DNA of 64,000 nt, taken from positions 53,972,439-54,036,438 of the forward strand of contig NC_134847.1 in assembly GCF_965363235.1 (NCBI RefSeq), in the 5' to 3' direction. The translations under genes and the position numbers were made by a program. This DNA comes from Mytilus galloprovincialis. Taxonomy: Eukaryota; Mollusca; Bivalvia; Mytilida; Mytilidae. Shown here one piece after another: positions 11,501-22,100 of this stretch. The notes beneath the pieces were generated by a model. It did not search any database. It saw nothing but the letters and a program-made list of their open reading frames with translations, and was not told the origin of the DNA. Numbering within the stretch: position 1 is the stretch's first letter; the number at the start of each line of letters is the position of its first letter.

Positions 11501-13247
11501 TATTTTAAAACTATCGCATTGTTTATTTATGTATATAAGAAAAACACAGCACTTCAAATTTTACACTGACATAAACGCAAGCTTCTAACTAACTTCTGCA
11601 TGTATATTTAGACTCAATTGTTGTTTATATTTGAACAATAAGTTTTAAAATTAGTATTTTCTTATTTTTCGTTGCCGAAAACAACATTTTCCGCATGGAA
11701 TGTCTGCATATTTACAATTGATATTAGACAATATCGCTATGTGATATAAGAAAAGTTTTTATCGATACGCTTCTTCCATAGACTGATAACATCCTTTACC
11801 AAAACAGCGTTACATTGTGCTTCAAATTGAAGCAGAATAAAACTAATGATTGCGACACACATTATATGGTCAAATCGATGAACGTCTACGAGTCATAAAA
11901 AAGCCCCTTTTGATAGATAAGAAAAATGTAAGTGATAAACACGTTCATATAAATTACCTGTGTAAACTAAATCTGTGTTTACTCCAGCACATTGTTTACG
12001 TCCCCAACGAACATATGTAGATCCTGGATCTGTTAATGGTTTAATCGCAAAATAAAATAAAATAGATCAAAAGTTTAATTTGTACAAGAAACAGGAAAGG
12101 GTCACCCAATTGAAACAAAAGCAAAGAAAACAAACAACTGGGATAATTGGGATAAGGTATATCTTTGCATTATCTCTTAACATAATAATGAATTTACAGA
12201 TACGCCTTATTTCTGTCGGGATTTGAGATATGATTATGAAATCTTGACAATCTTGAGCATTTAATCAAATTCTCAAAAGAACACATTATTGTTAAGAAAA
12301 TATGTTTGACATTTACAAAAAAAAAAAAAAAAAAATACTCCAATGCAAATTCATAAAGAGGAATCCATAAAAAAAATTATCAAACGCTTGACCATATTAA
12401 CTTACTTATGTTACTGGACGAATGGGAAACAACGGTTGAATCAAAAACATATTTAAGAGTAGAATATGCTCTTGGTGAAATAATTAGTTTTATCTACAAC
12501 GTGTATGACTTTTATTTATTCGTAGAAGCAAGGCATTTTTGTCAACGTCCGAAGAAAGTGTCAGTGGACGGTTTAAAGCTTCGTTTTCCGAAACATTACT
12601 GCTTAATAACTGGATTGTCAGGAATTGGTTTATTGGTCAACCTTTGCCTTTTGTGCTAAGACATATTCATTACTATTAATCCAGATTGATTTTAATGGAA
12701 TTGAGAATGAACATGGGGAATGTGTCAAAGAGCCAACACCCCGACCAAAGGTAAGTTTATCTTTATATCGTTTGCAGTCAATCTAACAAATATATCCAAA
12801 CGTTTTTTAGCTGCTTTTTTTTTTTTGTAAAATGAAAGAATACTTGAAATTCCGCTAAAAAACATGAAAGACTTATCAATACTATACGAATGGATGCAAT
12901 AACCTACCGTGGAACAATGCTTGGGAAACTTTAACTTTCTCCTGTGCAAGTTCGGTTTGTAGTTGCGATAGATTCTTCTGTAAATCCTTACGTGTAGACG
13001 TCTCCTTTAACAAGGTTGCCTCAAGATGAGCTATGGTTGTCTGCATGTTGGAATTTTGTGTCTGCAGCTGTTGTGTTAGTCCAACCATATCTTCTATTGA
13101 TTTCTCAACACTTGACAGCCTCGAAGCCGTAACATCAGGGTCATTTAATAAAAGTCGCTTATTTTCGAAACTAGCTTTGTTGTTTGCATAAGCAACGTCA
13201 GATCGAATGACGTGTAATGACAGCACTATACTGCATAATATGTTCAT
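8509..13247 (-). CDS. SCC1: secreted coiled-coil protein with short-chain collagen C4-like domain
   Basis: Exons on the minus strand: 13247-12908, 12029-11958 and 8981-8509, spliced to 294 aa. Exon 1 starts at the ATG before a signal peptide (NILCSIVLSLHVI, then AYA), then RLLLNDPDV and a coiled coil rich in Gln and Leu. Donor CACG|GTAGG, acceptors ACAG|AT and TTTTAG|GT, and a GT donor at 11957; both introns are phase 1. Exon 2 encodes TYVRWGRKQC, the diagnostic start of the C4-like domain. Exon 3 gives LCLPNNPELSNRT, PCSLC, VMIPGR, CGSLPCPPY and ends NCVVCSK. Ten cysteines in the domain could make five disulfides. The family is annotated as short-chain collagen C4-like in molluscs and sponges, but no Gly-X-Y repeat is present. 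This is the most diverged array copy. Likely an extracellular oligomer; its ligand is unknown. Confidence 0.82.
9978..10085 (+). repeat. Dispersed repeat family A, degraded copy
   Basis: It begins 'agaagatgtgg' and keeps 'gagaaaactctcca' and 'ctataggtca', matching the 5' part of the family A copies at 10128 and 23032. It lies in intron 2 of SCC1. Confidence 0.6.
10128..10310 (+). repeat. Dispersed repeat family A copy
   Basis: It starts 'atagatataggaagatgtgg' and continues through 'caactctccatccaaataac' and 'cacggagccttggctcacac'. It lies head to head with the next copy, so the two could pair as a long hairpin in the SCC1 pre-mRNA. Confidence 0.75.
10300..10660 (-). repeat. Dispersed repeat family A, near full-length copy
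   Basis: In minus orientation it contains the 'gaagatgtggtgtgagtgcc' start, the 'aaccattcaaacgggg' middle, the 'cgagaaacgagaaacacg' stretch and the far end near 'tttgcacctgtccaaagtc'. It is the longest copy here and gives a family length of about 360 bp. A 73-codon frame inside it is not a gene. Confidence 0.75.
10735..10945 (+). repeat. Dispersed repeat family A copy
   Basis: It begins 'agatataagaagatgg', has 'gagacaactttccatcaaag' and 'cacggagccttggctcacag', and ends at 'accaacggtctaat'. It is the fourth family A copy within 1 kb of SCC1 intron 2. Confidence 0.7.
11130..11440 (+). repeat. Dispersed repeat family B copy
   Basis: It runs from 'attgaactccgaggaaaatt' through 'acgaatggataacaactgtc', 'tggtggattgaacctggttt' and 'tttacaacgatgc' to 'gtacaacagt'. 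It matches 18425-18745 closely and 45674-46066 in reverse. It lies in intron 2 of SCC1. Confidence 0.75.
12690..12760 (+). repeat. Dispersed repeat family E, short terminal fragment
   Basis: It contains 'gaacatggggaatgtgtcaa' followed by 'agagccaacaccccgacc', the start of the repeat seen at 22590 and, reversed, at 37370-37935. Confidence 0.55.
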
Positions 13248-13276
13248 GATTAAGAATGAACAATTTAACAAATAGT

Positions 13277-13283
13277 GATAAGA
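13277..13283 (+). promoter_or_regulatory. GATAAGA motif upstream of SCC1
   Basis: GATAAGA on the plus strand lies 30 bp upstream of the SCC1 start codon. The four other paralogues carry AGATAAGAAATCA at comparable positions. GATA-family factors recognise WGATAR; binding here is inferred. Confidence 0.4.
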
Positions 13284-13407
13284 TATGTATCCTCTAGTTT
13301 CTAAACTGAACCAGTTATAATCAGAGCATATGATAAGTAAAATAAAAATAAAAGCAATCGTGGAATATAGACAGCTGAAAAAAGGAACAGTCAATGTGCT
13401 TCAGGAA

Positions 13408-13850
13408 TATATTACCTTAGCTGTATTTGGCAAACTTTTAAGTAATCCTGGTATCTTTGATGAGTTTATTTAGACTAGTTATCAAAGGTACCAGGATTAT
13501 AATTTAGTACGCCAGACGCGTGTTTCGTCTACATAAGACTCATCAGTGACGCTCATAAAAAAAATATATAAAAAATAAATATTTATAAGGCCAATTCAAA
13601 CAAGTACAAAGTTGAAGATTTTGATGATCTAAAATTCCAAAAGATTGTGCCAAATACAGATAAGGTAATTTATGCCTGGGATAAGAAAATCCTTAGTTTT
13701 TCGAAAGATTCAAAGTTTTGTAAACATGAAATTTAAAACAAAATGACCACATTCTTGGTATGCATGTCAAGACCGAAATATTGACTACTGAACTGGTGAT
13801 AGAATTTTGAAACTATATAGTTTGATTATTTACCTTGCTCCAATTCTGCA
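13408..13850 (+). repeat. Dispersed repeat family D copy
   Basis: It contains 'gttatcaaaggtaccaggat', 'cgccagacgcgtgtttcgtc' and 'taagactcatcagtgacgct', then the distal 'gggataagaaaatccttag' section. The left 60 bp repeats distal sequence in the opposite sense ('gctgtatttggcaaactttt'), so the copy is rearranged or two copies meet head to head. Confidence 0.7.
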
Positions 13851-14504
13851 ACGGTTTGTATTATATGTAATTAAGTTACTGAAAATAAAGTTATAATGGA
13901 ACTCAGCCTAAAGGGTTATCCCTTATTTCAAAATTGTAATCTGGAACACGCATGTAGAATTTTGCCAAAGTTCAGATTTTAAGAAGAAACAAATATTTCT
14001 TTAGAAAAAAACAAGATTTGAGACCAGTTTTTTTCTTTTTTTTCTCCTATAAAGAAAGTCGCAAATTTTTTTTCGGAGACAGAGTCCATTCATAGATGTT
14101 TTTTTCTTTTTGGCTTTTTTCAATTTGGAGTGTGTATCAAATGGAAGTGACCATAACTTACTATAAATGTTTGGTATTTCTTCAAATATATTGTAAAGGG
14201 TATAGCTAACTGTACTGTTTGTCTTTGGCTCTTTGAACGTTGATGGCCGTACGATAACAAAATATTGCTAATAACGACGTCGCTCAGTCTCTAGTAGATA
14301 TTTGTCCGATTGGCAGTCTTACCACAGTTCCGTTATTGTATTCATATAATCGATATACGTGTATATTAATGTGAACTGAAGGCTGTTAAATGATTGTTTT
14401 TTTTTTAACTTTGAATATTGTTTGATTGCTGATCATGCCAAGTTAGAAAGACCATTTAACTGCCGTGTTAGTGAACAACAGAGACAAGAGAAGTACGGAA
14501 AAAG

Positions 14505-14760
14505 TGAAATAACAAACACACAAAATCCGAGGAAATTAATAAAAGGAAAGTCCTTAGTCAGATAGTAAAATCAAGACTTAAACACATCAAACGAATGGTT
14601 AACAACTGTTATATTCCTTACTTAGTACAGGCATTTTCGTATCTTGAAAAGTTTGGATTAAAACTTTATTGATAGCTATCTAAACACCTCACTTGTTGAA
14701 TTCACATTATATAAATTACAATGTGCGAACAAAACATACAAGCATAGTAGATACCATGTA
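14505..14760 (+). repeat. Dispersed repeat family B copy, partial
   Basis: 'aaaatccgaggaaattaat', 'aaacgaatggttaacaactg' and 'gtacaggcattttcgtatc' match the 5' half of the better copies; the 3' part is poorly preserved. Confidence 0.6.
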
Positions 14761-14794
14761 AAAATTAGTGGTACAGCACTCCACATTGTGTAAC

Positions 14795-15265
14795 ATTAAT
14801 TCTTACTCAAGCAGAAACACACAAACCAAGATATCAAGAAATTGATACAAACAATAACAAAGACATTGCAAAAACAAATTGTGAAAAAGCCTACTAAAGT
14901 ACTGTACACTATACAGTAAAACTTTAGACCAAGGGACACAAACCTCACCAAAAACAATAATTGAACTCATGTGCTCCGGACTAGTTATCAACTTTTGTTG
15001 CTTATGCAACTACAATGAAAGTTATGCGTTACATTTAAAGATGACAGAGTTGAGAAAAACACAGATTTTATTGTCGCTACTGGTGCAACAATTTGAATAT
15101 ATACATGGACGTTGTCATCTTTGACACACACATTTCATGGCGGTGATCAACCATATTATTAAAGCGTCCGTTAAACATTTAAACTTTTGTTGTAAACTCT
15201 TTGTTCCATAGCATAACATAATTAAACCATGTCATGAAATGTAAGCTCTGGTATATATTCTATTT
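14795..15265 (+). repeat. Dispersed repeat family C, degraded copy
   Basis: It keeps 'aacctcaccaaaaac', 'ctcatgtgctccgga', 'gttgcttatg' and further on 'aaagcgtccgtta' and 'ccatgtcatgaaatg', in the order of the copy at 40525-41145, with heavy divergence. Confidence 0.45.
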
Positions 15266-15439
15266 CAGGCGCGTCTGAACTTTTACTCCATCTAGATTAA
15301 AAGGTCCCAAAAAGAAAACTAATTTCATATCCGTCATTGTTAGGTTAAGTGCTCAACCGATAATCATGGTTAAATTATAGACTAAAAGCAATATACAAAG
15401 ATTTAACTATGCATATTTAGCAAGGAAACATCGTTAATA

Positions 15440-15540
15440 TATCAAATAGTTATCAAAGGTACCAGAGTTAGGATTTAATACGCCAAACGCTCATTTCGTC
15501 TACATAAGACTCATCAGTGACGCTCAGATCAAAACAGTTT
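15440..15540 (+). repeat. Dispersed repeat family D, short copy
   Basis: 'tagttatcaaaggtaccaga', 'tttaatacgccaaacgctca' and 'ataagactcatcagtgacgc' match the 5' part of the copy at 13408-13850. Confidence 0.7.
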
Positions 15541-15747
15541 AAAATCAAACGTGAAGCAAAGGGATAATGATGGTACTAATATAGAAGTCAACCCAAAAGT
15601 AGTAATCATTTTGTATTTTAACTTACAACATTGAGATGTGTATCACATCTTTTTTTTACTATTTAACTTTAGTTGTGGTACAATATGACGTTCAAATAAG
15701 TCAAATGTTTCAGTTCTAGTATTTCTGTGGGTGGTCTGAAATCTGTA

Positions 15748-16917
15748 TCAACAACTTACTTTGGACTTTTTTTTACGTAGCTTCGGATATATTGATTCAA
15801 AATCCTCATCGTAATATATCTTAACTTCAATGTTGTCGGGTTCTTCTTTCTCTCTGGATTCTAACACTTTCGAGTAGTCCACGTGAAGACATATTGTCGG
15901 ATTTGACCTCGCAGACGTGGTTTTGTTCATGACACTATGTTGATTTGCAGAGCTGTCTGTTGCATTTCCATCACTTTCAACTGATTCGGAACTTTCACTC
16001 GATCTTGAAAAAGAGTAATTTTCAAACGACTTTTTCTGATTTATTCTGTTGCAGGATATCGGTTTATCTGCTGAATCACTCTTGTTCTCAACTTGATCCT
16101 TTAGTTCATAAAGTTCACTATAGGGTCGGATAAAATTTACACCAGAATTGTTTTTGATTATCTGTTGGGTTTGATGGGTAAGATTGCTTCCTTGTTTTTG
16201 ACAGTCAGAAACTTCCTTTGGAGGAATACATTCTATCTTATGTTGAAGAATATCATCAGGTCTACCGAACACCTTGGTAACTACAACTTCAGTCATCATC
16301 ATCCGTTTTGCGAAGCTGTCAGCGGATTTTCCAATTATGTGATAAGGTATGATGGGTCTTTTCGGTGAACTTGAAAAACTTTCAATTCTTCTTTCAAACC
16401 GTTTGGTTTTCACTTTGGTATGAGAACTGTCACTGTAAGCAGTTGAAGAGCCAGTTAAACTTCCACTTCCCGAATTTACCGTGGTATTAAATCGCAATGG
16501 CGGAGACAAATATGAAAGTTTTTCGGGTTTCTTTTTTCGGGACGAATAACATGCTTCATTAATCCGTTTATTTATAAGTTCTGATCGAATGACCTTGACT
16601 TTACTGTGTTCGTTATCTCTGTAATAAACAGAAGAAAGAATAGCTTCACTTTCCTTTTTTAAATTAAGACTTCTGATGCATCGATTTGATGGATACATAA
16701 TGCGGTCTCCTCCTAATTCTTTCTTTCGAGGAGCAACATACCTTTTGATAATTCTCTTAGGACGCTGTTCAGGGGCTGACCTAGTTGTCACTACTGTCAT
16801 TGCGCGTCTTGGTTGAGGATAGCTTTTCAAGCTTTGTTTATCTTCAATGTAATCATCATCACTATCTGAATCTACCGTATATTCTGAGTATTCGTTTGTC
16901 CTTTTGATTCTGTACAT
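15748..16917 (-). CDS. Unrecognised Ser/Arg-rich, probably disordered protein (paralogue of 2546-3811)
   Basis: This is an open frame of 389 codons from the ATG at 16917, whose first residues (YRIKRTNEYSEYTVDSDSDD) align with the other copy from its second in-frame Met. Family not recognised. Islands shared with the paralogue in the same order: DSDSDD, SYP, DRIMYPSNR, HSKVKVI, SHTKVKTKRFERR, HIIGKSADS, NFIRPYSELYE, a Ser/Glu block, NATDSS and HVDYSK. Spacers between islands differ, the usual pattern for disordered proteins under selection on short motifs. No signal peptide or membrane segment. Just before the stop, the minus strand reads CAAA|GTAAGT (boundary at 15760/15759), a strong donor consensus, so the last residues may be intron and a further exon may exist. 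Acceptor-like CAG sites lie a few bases upstream of the ATG, suggesting a 5' intron. It lies downstream of SCC2. Confidence 0.6.
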   Translation of the reverse strand: MYRIKRTNEYSEYTVDSDSDDDYIEDKQSLKSYPQPRRAMTVVTTRSAPEQRPKRIIKRYVAPRKKELGGDRIMYPSNRCIRSLNLKKESEAILSSVYYRDNEHSKVKVIRSELINKRINEACYSSRKKKPEKLSYLSPPLRFNTTVNSGSGSLTGSSTAYSDSSHTKVKTKRFERRIESFSSSPKRPIIPYHIIGKSADSFAKRMMMTEVVVTKVFGRPDDILQHKIECIPPKEVSDCQKQGSNLTHQTQQIIKNNSGVNFIRPYSELYELKDQVENKSDSADKPISCNRINQKKSFENYSFSRSSESSESVESDGNATDSSANQHSVMNKTTSARSNPTICLHVDYSKVLESREKEEPDNIEVKIYYDEDFESIYPKLRKKKSKVSC

Positions 16918-17789
16918 TGCTGTAAGCTGGAAAATTTATATTAGTTCTGAATCTTTCCTGTCCGCTCTACAATGTATTTGGAAGAGGGTACACATAAATA
17001 ATTTGGCTAAGTGTCTTCGATATCTCTCTGTTGTTTCGGACATGTAGTGCAGAAAAACCTAAAGAGTTATCGTTACATTTACTTGATTAACTAAGGAAGT
17101 GAAAAGTTATATTTGTTTTGATTGTTTTCCGTCAGTTTGAACTATTGACTTTTTTTTATTTATTTTTCAATTTAACACAATAGACATGCTTACAACCAAA
17201 TCAAGAATATTGGCAGTGAAACAAATTGTGTATCAAAATAGAATACTATATATATCAGATTGCGAAGTCGTTTGTTTCAAACCTCAAATATAGTTTTTAA
17301 TTGGCTAGATGATTATCAGAAAGTTGTAACATAATCTACTATGGTGTCATTCTTGTTTACTAGTATACAAAAGACATTTTAAAAACTTATTCGCTTGATC
17401 CGACAAACTGTCTATTTGTTGTTATATTTGAAATATTTACATTTAAGGACTAATGCATGATTAAATGCAAACAATAAAATAGACAATTACTATATGGAAT
17501 AAAAATGGCTTTCACATAAGAACTTAATAGGACACACGTTTCTGAATGAGTTATTTTGATAATAACTGGCTGCTCAACAGTGGGAAAATATGCCTCAGTA
17601 ATATTACACATTCAAACATCCTTGACTTTTACTTGGAAGGTAAAAATAAAAAAAGCACTTCAGCCGCACGAAACTCCTAAAATTGTTGTCATTTACTAGG
17701 ATTGGTCAATATATATAAATGTGATGATGAACGTTCACCAAGATATATAAACAGATCAGTAGATAGCGCTTCTATACTCAACACCGTAC

Positions 17790-18370
17790 TTTCTAAAAGA
17801 GGGGTGAAAGATACCAGAGGCATATTTAAACTCATAGATCGCGAATAAACTGACAACGCCACGTCTAAAAAAGAAAGGACAAGCAGAGTCTGACAAATAA
17901 CAGAACACAGGACACAACATAGAAATCCTAAGACTAGCCAACATGAACCCCACAAAAAGGGGTGATCTCAGGTGCTTTAGAAAGGTAAGCAGATCCTGCT
18001 CCTTATGTGGAACCCGTCGTGTTGCTCATGTTATTACAAATTTGGTAAATGGTATAATTCTATAGATCACATTCGTGAAAAGGGAACAGGATTAAAGTAA
18101 CGACATAATGAATATATTCGATATCATCTGTAAACGGATATTCCACAACGGTCAACAAACGCGTGATGGCGTCCGTCAAATTAACGAATGGATGATTTCA
18201 ACTTCATCATTTGGAACTCTTGGTTTAATAGCTTCCTTGTGAGAAGCAATCCTCCATCAATGAAATCATGATAGGAAATACAAGCCCGGAAATATCGGAT
18301 TATCAATTGGGAGATATATATTCTAAGATTCCCTGTTGCTATATATAAACTGTTGTAAATTGTCTATCTC
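17790..18370 (+). repeat. Dispersed repeat family C copy
   Basis: It carries 'gtgaaagataccagaggca', 'aataaactgacaacgcc', 'ggtgatctcaggtgct', 'ggtaagcagatcctgctcc', 'cccgtcgtgttgct' and 'acgcgtgatggcgtccgtc', in the same order as 40525-41145. The two 60-odd codon frames inside it are repeat sequence. Confidence 0.75.
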
Positions 18371-18424
18371 CACCAAGCAACGATAATCTGTAGATAAATA
18401 TGTCTATTCTTAAAGGGCCCCTTG

Positions 18425-18745
18425 TGGTATAAAGTAAAATCACAAAAGTACTGAACTCCGAGGAAAATTCAATCAGAAAGTCCCTGATCACATGGCAAAA
18501 TCAAATGACAAAACACCTCAAACGAATGGACAACAACTGTCATATTCCTGACTTGGTACAGGCAGTTTCAAATGTAGAAAATGGTGGATTGAACCTAGTT
18601 TTATAGTGCTAAACCTCTCACTTGTACGACAGCCTCGTCAAATTCGGTCATATTTACAACGATGCGTGAACAAAACAGACATAATAAATAAAATAGTCAA
18701 AATAAGGGTACATCAGTAATCACTGTGTTACAATCTTAAAACAAA
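18425..18745 (+). repeat. Dispersed repeat family B copy
   Basis: 'tactgaactccgaggaaaat', 'caaacgaatggacaacaact', 'aatggtggattgaacctagt' and 'catatttacaacgatgcgtg' occur in family order. It lies between SCC2 and the 15748-16917 gene. Confidence 0.75.
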
Positions 18746-19145
18746 CATTTTTACAAAAAAGCATAAAAGCATCATTCAAATTAAAAACACATTCATTGCT
18801 TCGCGTGTCTGACGTCCAAAAAATTCATACGTCACGTAGGAAGAAATTTTGTCGTTCAATATTTATACAAACAATTTTTTAATTTCACATGGAGAATGTT
18901 GGCATACAGGGTTAAAAATCAAAAGTATGTTAGAATCAATTTCAGAAATAGACCGAAATTTAAAATAAAAAAGAATTTCTAAGAATCCACAAATGGTTAA
19001 AACCACTACTCAATTAAAATGATTTTGTTGCTTGTCGTTCAGAGTATTTTCTAATTTATAATAGAACTATATCATACTGTTTAACGTTCAATTCAATTAT
19101 TGCAAATAAAAACAATTGACAAATTGAAATCAATATTGTCGAAGC

Positions 19146-19151
19146 TTTATT
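19146..19151 (-). promoter_or_regulatory. Poly(A) signal AATAAA overlapping the SCC2 stop
   Basis: The gene ends TCA AAA TAA AGC, so AATAAA spans the stop codon. Confidence 0.65.
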
Positions 19152-22100
19152 TTGAACAAACGACACAGTTTATAGCCATATTGTCAACATAAGGGGGACA
19201 GGCCAAAGATCCACATTTAGTCTTGGTAGCATAGAGTACATTACCATCTTTATTATCTTTTCCAGCTTGTAGAAATTCGGGATGACTGTCAATGCAGATA
19301 TAGGATGATGGTTTATGACTATAAGCACCTGAAGCCAATATGCCATTATATTCCAATTTCCAGCCGCTATCACATGACTTCCTACCAGGTATCATCACTG
19401 ATGCTGAAGTGTTTGCGCTTCTGCATAGTGCACATGGGACATCTTCATCTTGTGCACCATTGACAAAAAAGTTTCCATCTTCGTACTCTGTTCCCACCAA
19501 TAAACTGCTACCGGGTGCTGTTCTATTGCTTAGTTCGGGATTGTTTGGGAGACATAACATATTAGCTGGTCCCCCTGCAGAGTTGGATTTATAATATTCC
19601 TGGCCTGCTGCAAAACCTAAAAATGTTAAACTCTATTATGTATATTGTTGTAAGAAATACAAAGACTGAATGAGATGGATTCCTCATCCATTCTTTTTTT
19701 TATATTTATAAAAAGAACAAAAAAAAAAAAAACGAGAAGACTTTATACAAGCCTTTTACGGAGGTTGGGTTTTGAAAAACAAATCAATCGTAATTTTTGA
19801 ATTCTCCTTTGTGAATATTTAAGTTTTGGTACATGGTTTTGGTAAATGGATTAAATTGATTAAATCTTCATATCTAAATTGTAGATTATCAATAATAGAC
19901 ACTTTTCTAATTTCTTTGATATATAAAGAAGCATCAATCAATATAAGTCTCCATGTCATTTTTTTATATTTACTTCGGACCTATTGCAGGTATGAAAACT
20001 GTTACAGACATTAACGGTATCAAGATTTCAGTTAGGTTAATATACAAATGACTCAACCTTACGGTTGTGTGATGTGATGAAATTTCCTTAAAATAGTCTT
20101 AATCCATTTAGGAAAAGTACGCTCAGGTTTATGACCCAACATAGATAAAATAATAATGATCATATCAATTGGCTCAAAAAATAATTAAAAATAGTTTTGA
20201 AAGAAAAGATAAAATATATATTATTTCAGTCTAATGAATTTACAGAATTAAGGAAAAGAGATTTTTTATATGGAAATAGACCACAGGCAGGGTTATTCTT
20301 TTTATGCATTCTTTCATATATGCTTATATTAAGTATGCTTCAAAAAACTAAAACAAAATGATACATGTAATTTTCGCAAGAAAACAAAATGGACAATAAA
20401 ACATATATTGCAGGAATTCTCTTTTGTAAAATGTTTTTGTGAATGTTTGGTCCTCAATGGTCTTCGACTTCACTTCGTACTTTATCTTACTCTTACAGTT
20501 TTAATATTTGGTAGACAAAACTCCCGTCTGGTGTAGAAAATGTTGAGCATGGTACATGTTTATATGATTAGTTTATTCTTAAAATTGATTTACGTATTGA
20601 AAGTATTGACCCCAATACAAAGTCTAAACATAATTTAAGGGTAAGGTCTTATCTTTTACTGTTAACTACTATATTCAATGTTGTGTGTTTTGTCTTTTAA
20701 ACAATACATAAGTTACACAATCATCATAAAATAGTACAATCACCTTCCACGAATTTCATGCATATATGAGTAATCACCGATATTTTATATGAAAAATAAG
20801 TTTAAAATAACTTGACTGCACGTTTCTAAAATATGTTTTTATTGCATTAATGCATAACGCTATAAAAAAGATAAGGATCATTATAAACATATATAAAAAC
20901 AGAGTATTAAAAAAAACTTTAAGGAAAATAATTTTAAGTGTACCTGTGTATACTATTCCTGTATCTACTCCGCTACATTGTTTACGTCCCCAGCGAATGT
21001 ACGTTGATCCCCTGTCTTATAAGGCAAACACAAATATGATTTATCATAACACTGTGATCATATACATATATGGAAATGACGATCAAATATAACTTAATAC
21101 ATAACATTCCAGAGTGTGAAAAATACTTTACACGTCAAAACAAAAACTGGCTAATCCACTTCCTTATTTGACCATAGCACACCTTGGCCTCAGGCGGGAG
21201 ATAAAGTTTCTACACTCATGATGTACAATACTGCCCTAGACCCCAGATGGCTAATCCCAAGATAAAATTACTACACAGTAGATATTACTTAATCCTCAAT
21301 GATTATCTGAACTTGCTGACAATTTTTTTTTAATTTTCAGTAAATTTATTTTTGACAGCCAAGGTTCCTAAAGATGATGTTCAACAAACCTATGGGGAGG
21401 CCGAGCTATTTAGTTTGCTGTTAATGTAAAACTCAAGTTGAGCAAAATGTCATTTGTTCAAAATTTATAATTAATTGAGAATGACATATTAACAATATCA
21501 ATAGTAGCAAATAAATGAAAATGACATTAAAAAGCAAAGGTGGGGTTCAGAACATGCCACACATCTCCAAAGGGGATCCCCACCCGAGGACTAATCAATC
21601 TCATAAGCCAAAATGTTTAAAAAATGCATATGGGTACAAGAAATGATTTTACTCGAAACAAGTACATGTCATATCATATTTGTTCAAATTATTTCTCAAA
21701 TATGTATCATTTATAACAAAACAATTATAAATCTAAATCGTAAAATTTACGAAGGGATGATTTCAACTTCACCATTTGGAACCCTTGGTTTAAAAGCTTC
21801 CTTGTGAGCAGCAACCCTCTATCAAGGAAATCTTGATAGAAAATACAAGCGCGGGAATATCGTATCAATGGGGATATATATAGTCCGTATGCAGGCGCTA
21901 CTGGAACATTGCTACATAGAAATGGAAATTCACAATTGGAAAGCTGAAATCATCTCGTTTGTCGAAAAGTTATGTTTTCAATTGTAAAACAGTAATTCTT
22001 TCGTGATAAAAATCCAAAAATATTGTAAATATTGATGAAAAAAATAGAAAATATTCAGAATTTGGTAGCTTCAAATGACCGCAGCACCTTTGATGTTTTC

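Noticed and set aside
12408-12659. 83-codon plus-strand frame inside SCC1 intron 1
   Set aside because: No recognisable domain, no paralogue in the other SCC introns, and it lies on the strand opposite to all real genes.
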